NCBI RefSeq assembly: GCF_000023825.1
Contig: NC_013061.1
Location: 2,356,001 to 2,420,000 of the forward strand
Length of the DNA: 64,000 nt
Source of the DNA: Pedobacter heparinus DSM 2366
Lineage (GTDB): Bacteria > Bacteroidota > Bacteroidia > Sphingobacteriales > Sphingobacteriaceae
Reading direction: 5' to 3'
This document shows, piece after piece, positions 1 to 8,881 of the stretch (within the stretch, counting starts at the first letter, position 1; each line of letters opens with the position of its first letter). Under the pieces are notes generated by a model, which saw only the letters and a list, made by a program, of their open reading frames with translations, was not told where the DNA came from and searched no databases. A program made the translations under genes and the position numbers.

Positions 1-1766
1 CTAACATAGCCATAAGTCAGCCTTAAAGTACTGTTCGCGTCGGGGATAAAGTCTTTCTTCAGGAATTTTTCTTTAACATTCACATAATCGCCCATCAGCT
101 TATTCAATATGCCTTCCCGGCGGTCTTTCTCTGGTTTCAGTTCGGCTATCTGCCGGGCTATTGCTTTTTCAAAAACCAGTAGAGGATCGCTGTATGCAGT
201 AAGCGAACCAGGGCTTGCCAATAAAGTATGGAACACATAAGCACTATCTTTCAATTTGCTGATGTTAAATGTTTTATCGATAAAACGGTTAATCTCTTTT
301 TCACTATCGGAAGTAAGGTTTAACATGCTTAATGCACTTACCTGCTGGTCTGAAGGGAGTGCTGCAGCATCAGTCAGCATCTTTTTAAAGATGTTTTTGT
401 CGGCCTCAATATCATATGAAGCATAATTTCCAGACAGAAACTCTTTTAAGCGTGGCAGGTTCTGTTTAAAGAAAGCTTCCTGCTGGTTTGCCGGCTGAGC
501 TTCAAGATCTGCTTTGAATATATTGATGTTTTTGGATACACCCAGTAAACTGGTTGAGTTGTAAAGCTGGGTAAGCCATAAATCCCGCTTGGCATCTCCG
601 TTAATTAGTTTGTACAGGTTGTCAATGTCGGTCATTAAAGTGCCATACCTGGCTTTTACTTCCACATTATTGTTAATGAACCGGGCAAGCTCCGCATCCT
701 CCGCTTTCTTTTTGCCAACCAGGTCGATGCCCTTTAGGCCCTGTAATTTACCTCTGTAGTTTTTCATTACATTGGCGTTTCTCTTAATCCTGGTTGCCAG
801 TTTAATTTCGGTCGCTTTATCTTTTTTGCCGGCATTTTCCATAGTGGTATTCTGGAAATCATATAGGTCCGAAACGTAGGGCAATACAAATTGCTGCTGA
901 TAGGCAATGAACTGGGCAGGGCGGTGGCGGAAAGTTTTGCCCGGATAGCCCAGAATGAATACAAAGTCTTCCTCGTTGGTTCCGTTGGGGTTTACTTTCA
1001 GGAATTTTTTTGGCTTGTAGGGAACGTTGTTTTTTGCGTATTTGGCCGGAGAACCATCTGGTGCCACATAAGCACGCATGAAAGAGAAGTCGCCCGTATG
1101 ACGTGGCCATGCCCAGTTGTCGGTTTCTCCACCATATTCACCGATCTGCCGGTTGGGCACATAAACCAGCCGCACATCCTTTATGGTTTTATACCTGAAC
1201 AATACATAAGTTTTTCCGATAAACATTTCCGATACTTCGGCTTTTATGCCCGGGTCTTTTTTCTCGGCCTCAACTTCAATGTTTTTCATGGCATCGTTAA
1301 TCAGTTTTAACCTTGAAGCAGGGTCGGTAACCTGTGATACTGCCCCTAAAATACGATCAGACACATCCTCATAACTGTCAGTAATTCGACAGGTTAGTCC
1401 CTTTGCCTCAATTTCCTGTTCAGCTGTTTGTGCTACAAAACCATTGCTCAGGTAATCGTGTTTAGGTGTGCTGGCCTGCTGCACGGCACTAAAAGCACAA
1501 TGGTGATTGGTGATGATCAGTCCTGCATCAGATATAAATGAGCCGGTACAGCCACCAACATTGACCAATGCATCAACCAGACTGGTGCCATTTGGATTGT
1601 AGATTTCATTCTGACTGATCTTTAAGCCAGCTTTTTTTAGATCCAGTTTATGGATTTCGCTTAGGGGGAACATGCCTTCTTCCCAGGGCTTATAGCCCGA
1701 TTGCACAATGCCGACTGTAAGCAATGCGCCGGTCAGCAATAATGTAATTCGCATTTTTTTATTCAT
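1..1766 (-). CDS. S46 family dipeptidyl-peptidase (DPP7/DPP11 type), 3' end outside window
   Basis: Secreted or periplasmic serine exopeptidase that removes dipeptides from the N-terminus of oligopeptides; in asaccharolytic and proteolytic Bacteroidota this family feeds amino-acid catabolism. Reading from the ATG at 1766 gives 588 codons without a stop to the window edge. A signal peptide (MNKK, then a hydrophobic stretch to about residue 20) is followed by a chymotrypsin-like fold with the catalytic His in IITNHHC (residues 84-90) and the conserved TDNWAWPRHTGDF block that carries the catalytic Asp. The nucleophile Ser block (GNSGSP in the family, near residue 650) would lie beyond the edge, so about 120-130 residues are missing from view, not necessarily from the gene. 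An internal ATG at residue 5 is a possible alternative start. Family assignment is secure; DPP7 versus DPP11 specificity cannot be decided without the C-terminus. Confidence 0.93.
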   Translation of the reverse strand, partial: MNKKMRITLLLTGALLTVGIVQSGYKPWEEGMFPLSEIHKLDLKKAGLKISQNEIYNPNGTSLVDALVNVGGCTGSFISDAGLIITNHHCAFSAVQQASTPKHDYLSNGFVAQTAEQEIEAKGLTCRITDSYEDVSDRILGAVSQVTDPASRLKLINDAMKNIEVEAEKKDPGIKAEVSEMFIGKTYVLFRYKTIKDVRLVYVPNRQIGEYGGETDNWAWPRHTGDFSFMRAYVAPDGSPAKYAKNNVPYKPKKFLKVNPNGTNEEDFVFILGYPGKTFRHRPAQFIAYQQQFVLPYVSDLYDFQNTTMENAGKKDKATEIKLATRIKRNANVMKNYRGKLQGLKGIDLVGKKKAEDAELARFINNNVEVKARYGTLMTDIDNLYKLINGDAKRDLWLTQLYNSTSLLGVSKNINIFKADLEAQPANQQEAFFKQNLPRLKEFLSGNYASYDIEADKNIFKKMLTDAAALPSDQQVSALSMLNLTSDSEKEINRFIDKTFNISKLKDSAYVFHTLLASPGSLTAYSDPLLVFEKAIARQIAELKPEKDRREGILNKLMGDYVNVKEKFLKKDFIPDANSTLRLTYGYV

Positions 1767-1836
1767 CTTTGTTATATATAGCAGTTAGTTTCCGGTAAGC
1801 TGGTATTGCTTTCATTGCAATGGCCATTAAAAAGGT

Positions 1837-1844
1837 CAAATCTA
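1837..1844 (-). promoter_or_regulatory. -7 element upstream of the S46 peptidase
   Basis: On the minus strand this reads TAGATTTG, a match to the Bacteroidota -7 consensus TAnnTTTG. It would give a leader of roughly 65 bases. No good -33 TTTG is present at the usual spacing, so this rests on one element only. Confidence 0.4.
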
Positions 1845-2032
1845 AAATTTTAATCCGAGTGTTTGTTTATCTTTTGTGCATCTCTGCCTGCGGTCAGTGT
1901 ATATGCACTGATATTTTCTTTAGTATAATACTTCTGGTAAATGTCTGTTTTTGACATACAAAATAAAGTACAAACAAAGCGTATAAGAAAAGGAAAAAGG
2001 CTGAGGTGGATAGTTTATTGCTGCGGAATGTT

Positions 2033-2040
2033 TAATTTTG
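2033..2040 (+). promoter_or_regulatory. -7 element for the msrC-topB gene group
   Basis: Reads TAATTTTG (consensus TAnnTTTG), 20 bases before the ATG at 2061, giving a leader of about 15 bases. The -33 match is poor. It is the only obvious promoter for the five-gene run that follows. Confidence 0.5.
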
Positions 2041-2060
2041 CAGTGTAAAAATATAAGTTC

Positions 2061-2537
2061 ATGGCAGAAGACCTGATCATTGCAACAAATGTAAACAAAG
2101 AAGCTCAATACCAATCTTTAATTCCACAAATTAAAGCCCTGATTGATGGTGAAGATGATCAGATTGCCAACCTGGCTAATATCGCTGCAGCTTTAAAAGA
2201 GCAGTTTAAATGGTTTTGGGTGGGTTTCTATCTGGTTAAAGGAGGTGAATTGGTGCTTGGTCCATTTCAGGGACCTGTAGCCTGTACCCGCATCAACAAA
2301 GGAAAGGGTGTTTGTGGGGCATCATGGCAACAGGATGAAACGCTGATTGTGCCTGATGTGGATGCTTTTCCCGGGCATATTGCCTGCGCATCTGCTTCAA
2401 GATCGGAAATAGTATTGCCCTTGCATAAAGGAAATGAAGTAATTGGAGTTCTGGATGTAGACAGTGAACATCTTGCTCATTTTGATGATGTTGATGCCAG
2501 ATACCTGCAGCAAATAATTAACTTGTTAAATGGCTAA
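2061..2537 (+). CDS. msrC: Free methionine-(R)-sulfoxide reductase (GAF domain)
   Basis: Reduces free L-methionine-(R)-sulfoxide in the cytoplasm using a GAF-fold active site recycled by thioredoxin. The protein is 158 aa, a single GAF domain, the usual length. Three cysteines are visible at residues 75 (VACTRI), 85 (KGVCG) and 109 (HIACAS); their spacing of 10 and 24 equals that of the catalytic/resolving cysteines in the E. coli enzyme, which supports an active reductase rather than a generic sensor GAF domain. The block SRSEIVLPL and the ending GVLDVDS are also family hallmarks. The stop overlaps the start of the DNA glycosylase gene by 8 bases, so the two are probably translationally coupled. 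Both deal with damage repair (oxidised methionine, alkylated bases). Confidence 0.93.
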   Translation: MAEDLIIATNVNKEAQYQSLIPQIKALIDGEDDQIANLANIAAALKEQFKWFWVGFYLVKGGELVLGPFQGPVACTRINKGKGVCGASWQQDETLIVPDVDAFPGHIACASASRSEIVLPLHKGNEVIGVLDVDSEHLAHFDDVDARYLQQIINLLNG

Positions 2538-3135
2538 ACTTCCATTTTCTTTTTATCAGCATGAGGATGTGAATGCCCTGGCAGTGGGGTTATTGGGCAA
2601 GCAATTGTTTACCCTGGTGGATGGCGAATTAACTGCGGGTACCATTGTAGAAACGGAAGCCTATAAAGGCGTGATTGATAAAGCCTCGCATGCCTATGGT
2701 GGCAGGTTTACGCCCCGTACAAAAGTGATGTACAGTTCCGGTGGCCTTTCTTATGTATACCTTTGTTACGGCATCCATCATTTGTTTAATGTGGTTACTG
2801 CCCCCCAAGGAACACCACATGCAGTACTGATCAGGGGGCTGGAGCCGCTTATCGGCATAGATGTGATGCTAAGGAGAAGAAATATGGAGGTTGTAAGACC
2901 GAACCTTACCGCGGGTCCGGGAGCACTGGCCAAGGCAATGGGCATAGATAAGCTGCTGAACGAAAAAGACCTGCTGGGCGATGAGATCTGGATTGAAGAT
3001 ACTGGTCTGAAGTTTAATGAAGAGACCATTGCAGCAGTTCCGAGGGTAGGTGTGGATTATGCAGAAGAGCATGCACTTTTGCCATGGCGGTATTACATCA
3101 AAGGAAATCCTTATGTAAGTAAACCTAACCGTTAA
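2530..3135 (+). CDS. DNA-3-methyladenine glycosylase (AAG/MPG family)
   Basis: Base-excision repair glycosylase that flips out and removes alkylated purines such as 3-methyladenine and hypoxanthine. At 201 aa it matches bacterial members of the AAG fold. The active-site block VETEAY is at residues 40-45; by comparison with the human enzyme Glu43 is the general base, Tyr45 stacks on the flipped base and His54 (in ASHAYGG) binds it. The intercalating-loop region (SYVYLCYGIHH, residues 74-84) and the LTAGPGAL-type block near residues 127-134 are also conserved. It overlaps msrC by 8 bases and is followed 36 bases later by the bestrophin gene. All key residues are present; I see nothing odd. Confidence 0.94.
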   Translation: MAKLPFSFYQHEDVNALAVGLLGKQLFTLVDGELTAGTIVETEAYKGVIDKASHAYGGRFTPRTKVMYSSGGLSYVYLCYGIHHLFNVVTAPQGTPHAVLIRGLEPLIGIDVMLRRRNMEVVRPNLTAGPGALAKAMGIDKLLNEKDLLGDEIWIEDTGLKFNEETIAAVPRVGVDYAEEHALLPWRYYIKGNPYVSKPNR

Positions 3136-3171
3136 GTTTTAAACCATGAATTTTGAGAACAATTTAGCAAT

Positions 3172-4032
3172 ATGATAAACTATAATCCGAAAGACTGGGT
3201 AACCTTTATATTTCATGTGCACAAGGCAGATACCATCCGTACGTTATGGCCATTGATGATCAGTGTGGCGGTATTTTCAGGTATAATTGCTTACCTCGAA
3301 CTGAACTATCTGAAACTTGCAGAAACGACTTATGTTAAAAATATAGGCATGATGCACAATCTCCTGGGTTTTGTAATCTCGATGTTGCTGGTATTCCGCA
3401 CCAATACTTCATATGACCGTTGGTGGGAAGGGCGCAGGTTTTTAGGGGCGCTGACCAATGTGAGCCGGAATTTTGCCATTAAGATCAAATCTTTAAAACT
3501 ATCTGAAGCGCACAATGAGTTTTTTGATTATGCCATTGCCAAATATGCTTTTGCTTTAAAAGAGCATTTAAGGGAAAAACAGTATTTCGGAAAAAACAGT
3601 CTGCTGATCGAAGTAGATGGCGGAAAACATATTCCCAATCAGGTGGCTGCAAGTATTTCATCCAGGGTATTTGAGCTGCAGGCAGATGGGGAGATCAGTC
3701 AGGAACAGCTGATTATACTTAATGCAGATGTTCAGCAATTTACAGATATATGTGGTGGTTGTGAGCGGATTAAGCGTACACCTATTCCGTATTCCTATAG
3801 TGCATTTATCAAGAAGTTTATTTTCATTTATGTGATCACCCTGCCTTTTGGCTGGGTGTTTAGTCTGGGTTATTTTGTAGTGCCTATTGTTCCTTTTATC
3901 TTATATGTACTGGCCAGTCTGGAACTGATCGCAGAGGAAATAGAAAACCCTTTTGGCGAAGATGCCAATGACCTTCCTGTGGATGAGATATGCAACAATA
4001 TTGAAAAGCATGTTGGGGAGATCTTAAAATAA
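3172..4032 (+). CDS. Bestrophin-family (UPF0187) anion channel
   Basis: Inner-membrane protein of the bestrophin/RFP-TM family. Characterised members form pentameric chloride channels, though bacterial ones can be cation-selective, so the ion is uncertain. The protein is 286 aa with hydrophobic segments near residues 25-45, 60-77, 215-235 and 235-255. The family signature is RTNTSYDRWWEGR (about residues 76-88), just after the second membrane segment. The C-terminal half carries the conserved ENPFGEDANDLP motif, which in the family forms the acidic ring near the gate. It is followed after 1 base by the histone-deacetylase-like gene, so it is read in the same transcript as its neighbours; there is no obvious functional link to them. 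Confidence 0.9.
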   Translation: MINYNPKDWVTFIFHVHKADTIRTLWPLMISVAVFSGIIAYLELNYLKLAETTYVKNIGMMHNLLGFVISMLLVFRTNTSYDRWWEGRRFLGALTNVSRNFAIKIKSLKLSEAHNEFFDYAIAKYAFALKEHLREKQYFGKNSLLIEVDGGKHIPNQVAASISSRVFELQADGEISQEQLIILNADVQQFTDICGGCERIKRTPIPYSYSAFIKKFIFIYVITLPFGWVFSLGYFVVPIVPFILYVLASLELIAEEIENPFGEDANDLPVDEICNNIEKHVGEILK

Positions 4033-4033
4033 C

Positions 4034-4933
4034 ATGGTTAAAATAGCCTGGCATCCTTTATATGCCCACCCGCTTCCCGAAGGACATCGTTTTCCGATGA
4101 TCAAATACGAACTGATCCCAGGACAGTTGTTACATGAGGGGCTGATCAGCGCAGCTAATTTATTTGAGCCGGGCTTGCTTGAGGAAGAGGTTGTCTTGTA
4201 TGCGCATCAAAAGGCTTATTGGGAGCAGCTAAAATCACTCAGTTTGCCTGCCAGGGAACAACGCAGGATAGGTTTTCCTTTAACAGCACAACTACTGGAG
4301 CGGGAAATCAGGATTGCAAAGGGTACAGTTGATGGTTCCGGGTACGCGCTGCAATATGGAATTGCCTTTAATGTTGCTGGTGGTACACACCATGCCGGCA
4401 GCAACTGGGGAGAAGGATTTTGTTTGCTGAACGATCAGGCGATTGCAGCAAACTATTTGTTAAATAACGGGTTGGCAAAGCATATCTTAATAATTGATTT
4501 AGATGTGCACCAGGGCAATGGCACTGCCGAGATTTTTGAAAATGAGCCCAGGGTGTTTACCTTTTCCATGCATGGCGATAAGAATTTCCCTTTCAGGAAA
4601 GAAAAGTCTGACCTGGATATTGCTTTGGGAGATGGAACAGGGGATGCTGAATTTTTAAGTAAGCTGAAAGAAAGCTTACCTTTGCTTTTGGCCCATCGGC
4701 CTGACTTTGTATTTTACCTTTCGGGGGTGGATGTACTGGCCAGCGATAAGCTGGGTAAGCTGGCCCTGAGCAAAGAAGGCTGCAGGGAGAGGGACAGAAT
4801 GGTACTGCAGTTTTGTAAAGACCATCATTTGCCGGTGCAGGTAAGTATGGGTGGTGGCTATTCGCCGGCTATTAAGGACATTGTGGATGCACATTGCAGT
4901 ACGTTTAAAATTGGTTTAGATATTTTTGAATAA
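4034..4933 (+). CDS. Histone deacetylase-superfamily hydrolase (AcuC/Hos-like)
   Basis: Zinc-dependent deacylase of the arginase/HDAC fold. Bacterial members remove acetyl groups from small molecules such as acetylpolyamines or from proteins. The protein is 299 aa, a single catalytic domain. The paired active-site histidines are at GGTHHAG (His119, His120); zinc ligands are Asp157 and His159 in DLDVHQGNG and Asp233 in SGVDVLASDKLG. The substrate-facing motif GFCLLND lies at about 128-134. All catalytic positions are intact. The gene sits 1 base after the bestrophin gene and 2 bases before topB, so all three are almost certainly cotranscribed. The real substrate cannot be told from sequence. 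Confidence 0.92.
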   Translation: MVKIAWHPLYAHPLPEGHRFPMIKYELIPGQLLHEGLISAANLFEPGLLEEEVVLYAHQKAYWEQLKSLSLPAREQRRIGFPLTAQLLEREIRIAKGTVDGSGYALQYGIAFNVAGGTHHAGSNWGEGFCLLNDQAIAANYLLNNGLAKHILIIDLDVHQGNGTAEIFENEPRVFTFSMHGDKNFPFRKEKSDLDIALGDGTGDAEFLSKLKESLPLLLAHRPDFVFYLSGVDVLASDKLGKLALSKEGCRERDRMVLQFCKDHHLPVQVSMGGGYSPAIKDIVDAHCSTFKIGLDIFE

Positions 4934-4935
4934 TT

Positions 4936-6762
4936 ATGAAGATTGTTATTGCAGAGAAACCTTCCGTGGGACGTGAATTGGCAAAGGTTTTTGGTGCTAC
5001 AACTAAAAAGGATGGATATATTGAAGGGAAAGGTTATTCTTTTACCTGGGCATTTGGCCATTTATTACAACTGGCCCCGCCGCAGGAATATGGTTTTATA
5101 GGTTGGCGAAGACAGCATTTGCCTATGCTGCCCAAGAAATTTAAACTGGCTATCCGTAAAATCAAAACCAAGGACGGCATGGTTGAAGATCCGGGTGTGC
5201 GGAAGCAGCTGGATATCATTAAAAAGTTATTTGATGAAGCTACAGAGATCATTGTGGCAACGGATGCCGGGCGTGAAGGTGAACTCATTTTCCGCTATAT
5301 TTATTATTTCCTGAAATGCAAGAAGCCTTTTAGAAGGCTCTGGATTTCATCGCAGACCGATGAAGCCATAAAAGAGGGGTTCAGGAACTTAAAGCCGGGT
5401 ACAGATTACGATACCCTGTTCAATTCTGCACACTGCAGGTCTGAATCTGACTGGCTGGTAGGGATGAACGCCACACAGGCTTTAAGTATCTCGGCAGGAA
5501 ACCGTTCGGTATTGTCGCTGGGCAGGGTACAGACACCTACACTGGCCATGATCTGCTCCCGTTTTCTGGAGATCAAAAATTTTGTCCCCCAAACTTATTA
5601 TCAGCTGGCCATACAGCTGGATAAGGACGGACAGCTGTTCAGGGCCATGTCGGTCAGCAATTTTGATAAAAAGGAAGAAGCAGAGGAACTGCTGGCTAAA
5701 ATTGAAGACGTGGCCTCGGGTTTTAGTAATGGAGGGAAGATTTTAAGTGTGGAAGCCAAGCCGCGTAAGGAACCACCACCATTGCTGCATGACCTGAGCA
5801 GTTTGCAGCAGGAGGCCAATAAGCGCAAGGGCTTTACGGCAGACCAGACCTTAAGTTTGCTCCAGGGTCTTTACGAAAGCAAGCTGGTTACTTACCCGCG
5901 TACGGGCAGCCGGTATATCGGCGATGATATATTTGCGGGTGTGCCTGCTTTGATCGATAAGGTAAGGGGCCATAAAGATTTTGGAAAGCAGGCAGAGTTT
6001 CTGCTTACGGTTCCTTTAAACAAGCGCAGTGTAAATGCGAAAAAGGTAACCGACCACCATGCCATTTTACCTACAGGCGAGTCCCCTTATCAGTTAAATG
6101 GTGATAAACAAGCTGTTTATGATATGGTAGTTGGACGGATGATTGAGGCTTTTCATCAGGAATGTGTAAAAGAGATCACTAAGATATCTGTCGAATCCGG
6201 TTCTTTATTTATTGCCAATGGCACGGTGATCCGTGCTGCGGGCTGGCGGTCGGTATTTAATGAATCGGATGAGGAGAAGAAGGATGAGGATAACCCGGCA
6301 TTGCCTAAGTTGAAAAAAGGAGAGGAGCTTCCGGTTACCAATAAGGCGTTGCTGGAAAAGCAAACCAAACCTAAAGCAATGTACAATGAGGCTTCTTTGT
6401 TAAAAGCACTGGAAACTTCGGGTAAGGACATTGAAGATGAGGAATTGAGGTACGCCATGAAGGATAGCGGATTGGGTACACCAGCTACGCGTGCGGCCAT
6501 CATCGAAACGCTCATTAGCCGTGAATACGTTTCCAGGGAAAAGCGGAACCTGGTGCCCACAACTAAAGGACTGGCAGTTTATGATGTGGTAAAAGACCAG
6601 AAAATTGCCCAGGCTGAACTGACCGGACAATGGGAAAAAAGGCTGGAAGAGATCAGGTCTGGTGCTTCTGTAAGTGATTTTAAAGCCGAAATAGCCGATT
6701 ACACCAAAACCATTACCAATGAATTGCTTGCAGCGGGCTTAACACTGGCAGAAAAAATATAA
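4936..6762 (+). CDS. topB: DNA topoisomerase III (type IA)
   Basis: Cuts and rejoins single DNA strands to decatenate intermediates, typically with RecQ. The protein is 608 aa: TOPRIM domain at the N-terminus (MKIVIAEKPS; ATDAGREGE near 108-116), the GRVQTPTLA block near 206-214, and the catalytic Tyr320 in LVTYPRTGSRYIG. Compared with E. coli TopB (about 650 aa) the C-terminal tail is short and no zinc-ribbon cysteines are seen, which is common in TopB. It is the last gene of a five-gene run on the plus strand and ends 3 bases from the stop of the convergent aminotransferase gene. A recQ gene is present 18 kb downstream (24995-27184). Confidence 0.96.
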   Translation: MKIVIAEKPSVGRELAKVFGATTKKDGYIEGKGYSFTWAFGHLLQLAPPQEYGFIGWRRQHLPMLPKKFKLAIRKIKTKDGMVEDPGVRKQLDIIKKLFDEATEIIVATDAGREGELIFRYIYYFLKCKKPFRRLWISSQTDEAIKEGFRNLKPGTDYDTLFNSAHCRSESDWLVGMNATQALSISAGNRSVLSLGRVQTPTLAMICSRFLEIKNFVPQTYYQLAIQLDKDGQLFRAMSVSNFDKKEEAEELLAKIEDVASGFSNGGKILSVEAKPRKEPPPLLHDLSSLQQEANKRKGFTADQTLSLLQGLYESKLVTYPRTGSRYIGDDIFAGVPALIDKVRGHKDFGKQAEFLLTVPLNKRSVNAKKVTDHHAILPTGESPYQLNGDKQAVYDMVVGRMIEAFHQECVKEITKISVESGSLFIANGTVIRAAGWRSVFNESDEEKKDEDNPALPKLKKGEELPVTNKALLEKQTKPKAMYNEASLLKALETSGKDIEDEELRYAMKDSGLGTPATRAAIIETLISREYVSREKRNLVPTTKGLAVYDVVKDQKIAQAELTGQWEKRLEEIRSGASVSDFKAEIADYTKTITNELLAAGLTLAEKI

Positions 6763-6765
6763 AAA

Positions 6766-7605
6766 CTAAATACCGGTAGCTGTACTGGCTTTCTGCCTCA
6801 GGAGCTCCTGCAGTTTTGAGGTAACAGGGCCAATGGTTCCGTTGCCAATGTTTTTCCCATCTATGCTTGTAACCGGCATGATGTTTTTGGTGGTGCTGGT
6901 AATAAAAGCTTCTTTTGCTGTGGCCAGGTCGTCCAGTGTAATTGCCCTTTCTGCAACCAGTATGTCAGTTTGTACCAGGTTAAGGATGTTTTTACGGGTA
7001 ATGCCCTTTAAAATACTTTCGCCGGCGGTAAGTACTTCATTCGCTGCTGTAACCAGGAAAAAATTAGCGCGCGGGCATTCGCGCAGAGCACCGTTGTTAT
7101 GGTAAAGCACATCTTCGGCAGCATGTTCTTTTATATAAGGCTGCAGCCAGATGGCGGTTAAGTAATCGAGGGTTTTGATGTGCGAAAGCTGACGCTGATA
7201 ATTGTAGGTAACCAGTTTAATCTCTTTATTGATGGCCTGCTGGTTACTGGTAAAGCTGTTTTGGGTGATGATGAGGTTGGGCTTTTCGGCCAGGTTATAA
7301 CCATCCTCTGAATAGCCACCTGTAAGGGTAATCCTGATGCCTGAATCGGGAAGGTTGTTTCGTTTCATCAGTTCGGCCAGGATTTCTTTTAGCTGGCTGC
7401 GTGACAGGCCAACCTGCAGGTGCATCTGTGCTGCAGAATAATAAAAGCGGTCTAAATGATCATCAAGGAATACCGGCTTGCTGTTAACCGTTTTGAAAAA
7501 ATCAAAAATGCCATAGCCCCGCTGTACGGAAAGATCTTTTATAAGGATGGCAGAATGCTCGGCCTGAAAAAAGGCATCATTGATAAAAACGAAATTGTTG
7601 TTCAT
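6766..7605 (-). CDS. Class IV PLP-dependent aminotransferase
   Basis: PLP enzyme of fold type IV, the family holding branched-chain aminotransferase, D-amino-acid aminotransferase and aminodeoxychorismate lyase. The protein is 279 aa. The PLP lysine is in HIKTLDYL (about residue 146), and the cofactor-side motif ALRECPRANFFLV (about 173-185) takes the place of the E-x-x-x-x-N-F/I block of the family. The N-terminal RGYGIFDFFK matches the substrate-loop motif. Length and motifs fit a BCAT/ADCL-like enzyme but do not separate the subfamilies. Its ATG overlaps the stop of the upstream P1 peptidase gene by one base (TAATG), so translation is coupled. I therefore suspect a role in amino-acid or D-amino-acid turnover, as an inference. 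Confidence 0.86.
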   Translation of the reverse strand: MNNNFVFINDAFFQAEHSAILIKDLSVQRGYGIFDFFKTVNSKPVFLDDHLDRFYYSAAQMHLQVGLSRSQLKEILAELMKRNNLPDSGIRITLTGGYSEDGYNLAEKPNLIITQNSFTSNQQAINKEIKLVTYNYQRQLSHIKTLDYLTAIWLQPYIKEHAAEDVLYHNNGALRECPRANFFLVTAANEVLTAGESILKGITRKNILNLVQTDILVAERAITLDDLATAKEAFITSTTKNIMPVTSIDGKNIGNGTIGPVTSKLQELLRQKASTATGI

Positions 7606-8735
7606 TATTTTACGGTGTTGTAATGTTTTAAGATCGGGATAACTTTATCGGCCGGAAGGGCGGCGACTTCCTTGCCGTTGCCTTTCATGTTTTCTGCTGC
7701 AAAAAGGGAATTGATGATGGCTTCTTCTGTCGCTTCTATAGCCCCCATAAACAAAGCCGAGGTGTAATCGTTTGTCAACAGTTCGGTGCCCTGTGTTGGG
7801 CTGGCAGGGCTGTGGGCAATTCTCAGCTGTTCGGCCGTAGAGAATGCAATAACATAATCGCCACTGCCGTTTGAGGCAATGCCCCCTGTTTTGGCCAGTC
7901 CCATAAATGCCCGTTTCGCCAGACGCTCCAGGTTCCGGCTGTCTACGGGCGCATCCGTAGCTACTACAATCATGCAGGATCCGTCTACGTTGTTCAGCAG
8001 CTGGTTGCTGAAAGTAAAAGTACCCAGCTCTTTACCAACAGGGGCACCTGCAATCTGCAATACACCGCCAAAATTGGTTTGTACAATTACACCAATGGTA
8101 TAGCCACCCATGCTTTTGGGTAATTTTCTGGATGAAGTGCCGATACCGCCTTTAAAACCGAAACAGACAGTGCCAGTGCCGGCGCCAACATTCCCTTCGG
8201 TCACATTTCCGCCTGTAGCAGTCTGGATAGCCTGGAGCACATCCTGCCGGCTAACATGCCTTCCCCTGATGTCGTTTAAATAGCCATCGTTGGTTTCACC
8301 CACAAGCGCATTTACAGATTGCACTTTCTCATTTCCTTTTTGCTGCAGGGTATAGCCAACTACAGCATCCATAGCGGTTGCCACATTTAAGGTATTGGTG
8401 AGCACAACGGGGCTTTCCAGGTTCCCCAGCTCCATGACCTGTGTGCTTCCGGCAAGCTTGCCAAATCCGTTTCCGGCAAATATGGCAGCCGGTACTTTTT
8501 GCTGAAAAAGGTTGCCCGAGTGCGGCAATATGGCGGTAACGCCTGTTCGGATATGATTGCCCTTAATAAGGGTGGTATGGCCAACTTTAACCCCGGGAAC
8601 ATCGGTAATGGCATTGAACAGGCCAACAGGTAACACACCAATGTTGATGCCATAGTCTCTGGCCCTCATTTTTTTTTGAGCAGCGCCAATCAGGGGAGAC
8701 AATAAACACAAGAGGAACAAGGTCTTTCTTAACAT
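7605..8735 (-). CDS. P1 (S58, DmpA-type) self-processing aminopeptidase, exported
   Basis: Ntn-hydrolase-like peptidase related to L-aminopeptidase D-Ala-esterase DmpA and beta-peptidyl aminopeptidases. The precursor cleaves itself at a Gly-Ser bond to free an N-terminal Ser nucleophile. The protein is 376 aa with a signal peptide ending near GAAQ (residues 17-20). The likely self-cleavage site is Gly252-Ser253 (VDGSCMIVVATDAPV). Supporting motifs are DVPGVKVGH (45-53) and the loop FKGGIGTSSRK (194-204). The ASNGSGDYVIAFST block follows at about 286-300. Overlaps by one base with the class IV aminotransferase downstream. Export suggests it trims peptides in the periplasm; the substrate class (L-, D- or beta-peptides) is not readable here. 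Confidence 0.9.
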   Translation of the reverse strand: MLRKTLFLLCLLSPLIGAAQKKMRARDYGINIGVLPVGLFNAITDVPGVKVGHTTLIKGNHIRTGVTAILPHSGNLFQQKVPAAIFAGNGFGKLAGSTQVMELGNLESPVVLTNTLNVATAMDAVVGYTLQQKGNEKVQSVNALVGETNDGYLNDIRGRHVSRQDVLQAIQTATGGNVTEGNVGAGTGTVCFGFKGGIGTSSRKLPKSMGGYTIGVIVQTNFGGVLQIAGAPVGKELGTFTFSNQLLNNVDGSCMIVVATDAPVDSRNLERLAKRAFMGLAKTGGIASNGSGDYVIAFSTAEQLRIAHSPASPTQGTELLTNDYTSALFMGAIEATEEAIINSLFAAENMKGNGKEVAALPADKVIPILKHYNTVK

Positions 8736-8818
8736 GATGCAATATTAACGATAAGCCTGTTAAGATACAATTGATGTGTAGCCGGGGTGTAAATTTAAGC
8801 TGCGCTAAGCTATTGGGC

Positions 8819-8848
8819 TTGTAAAAGGCCTGGTGTAATATATATTTG
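8819..8848 (+). promoter_or_regulatory. Full Bacteroidota promoter (TTG, 19-base spacer, TATATTTG)
   Basis: TTG at 8819-8821, a 19-base spacer, then TATATTTG at 8841-8848, an exact match to TAnnTTTG. The in-frame TTG codon at 8846 lies inside this -7 element, so it cannot be in the transcript; the start of the MBL gene must be the ATG at 8882. Confidence 0.7.
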
Positions 8849-8881
8849 TCTTTTAATGCCTTGGAACGGGAGAATTATTTA

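Noticed and set aside
891..1310. 139-aa plus-strand frame in the peptidase region
   Set aside because: It is antisense to the S46 peptidase, which contains the conserved TDNWAWPRHTGDF block at this place.
8846..8881. TTG start for the MBL-fold gene, adding 12 residues
   Set aside because: The TTG lies within the -7 promoter element TATATTTG, so it would not be transcribed. The ATG at 8882 starts a normal signal/anchor segment.
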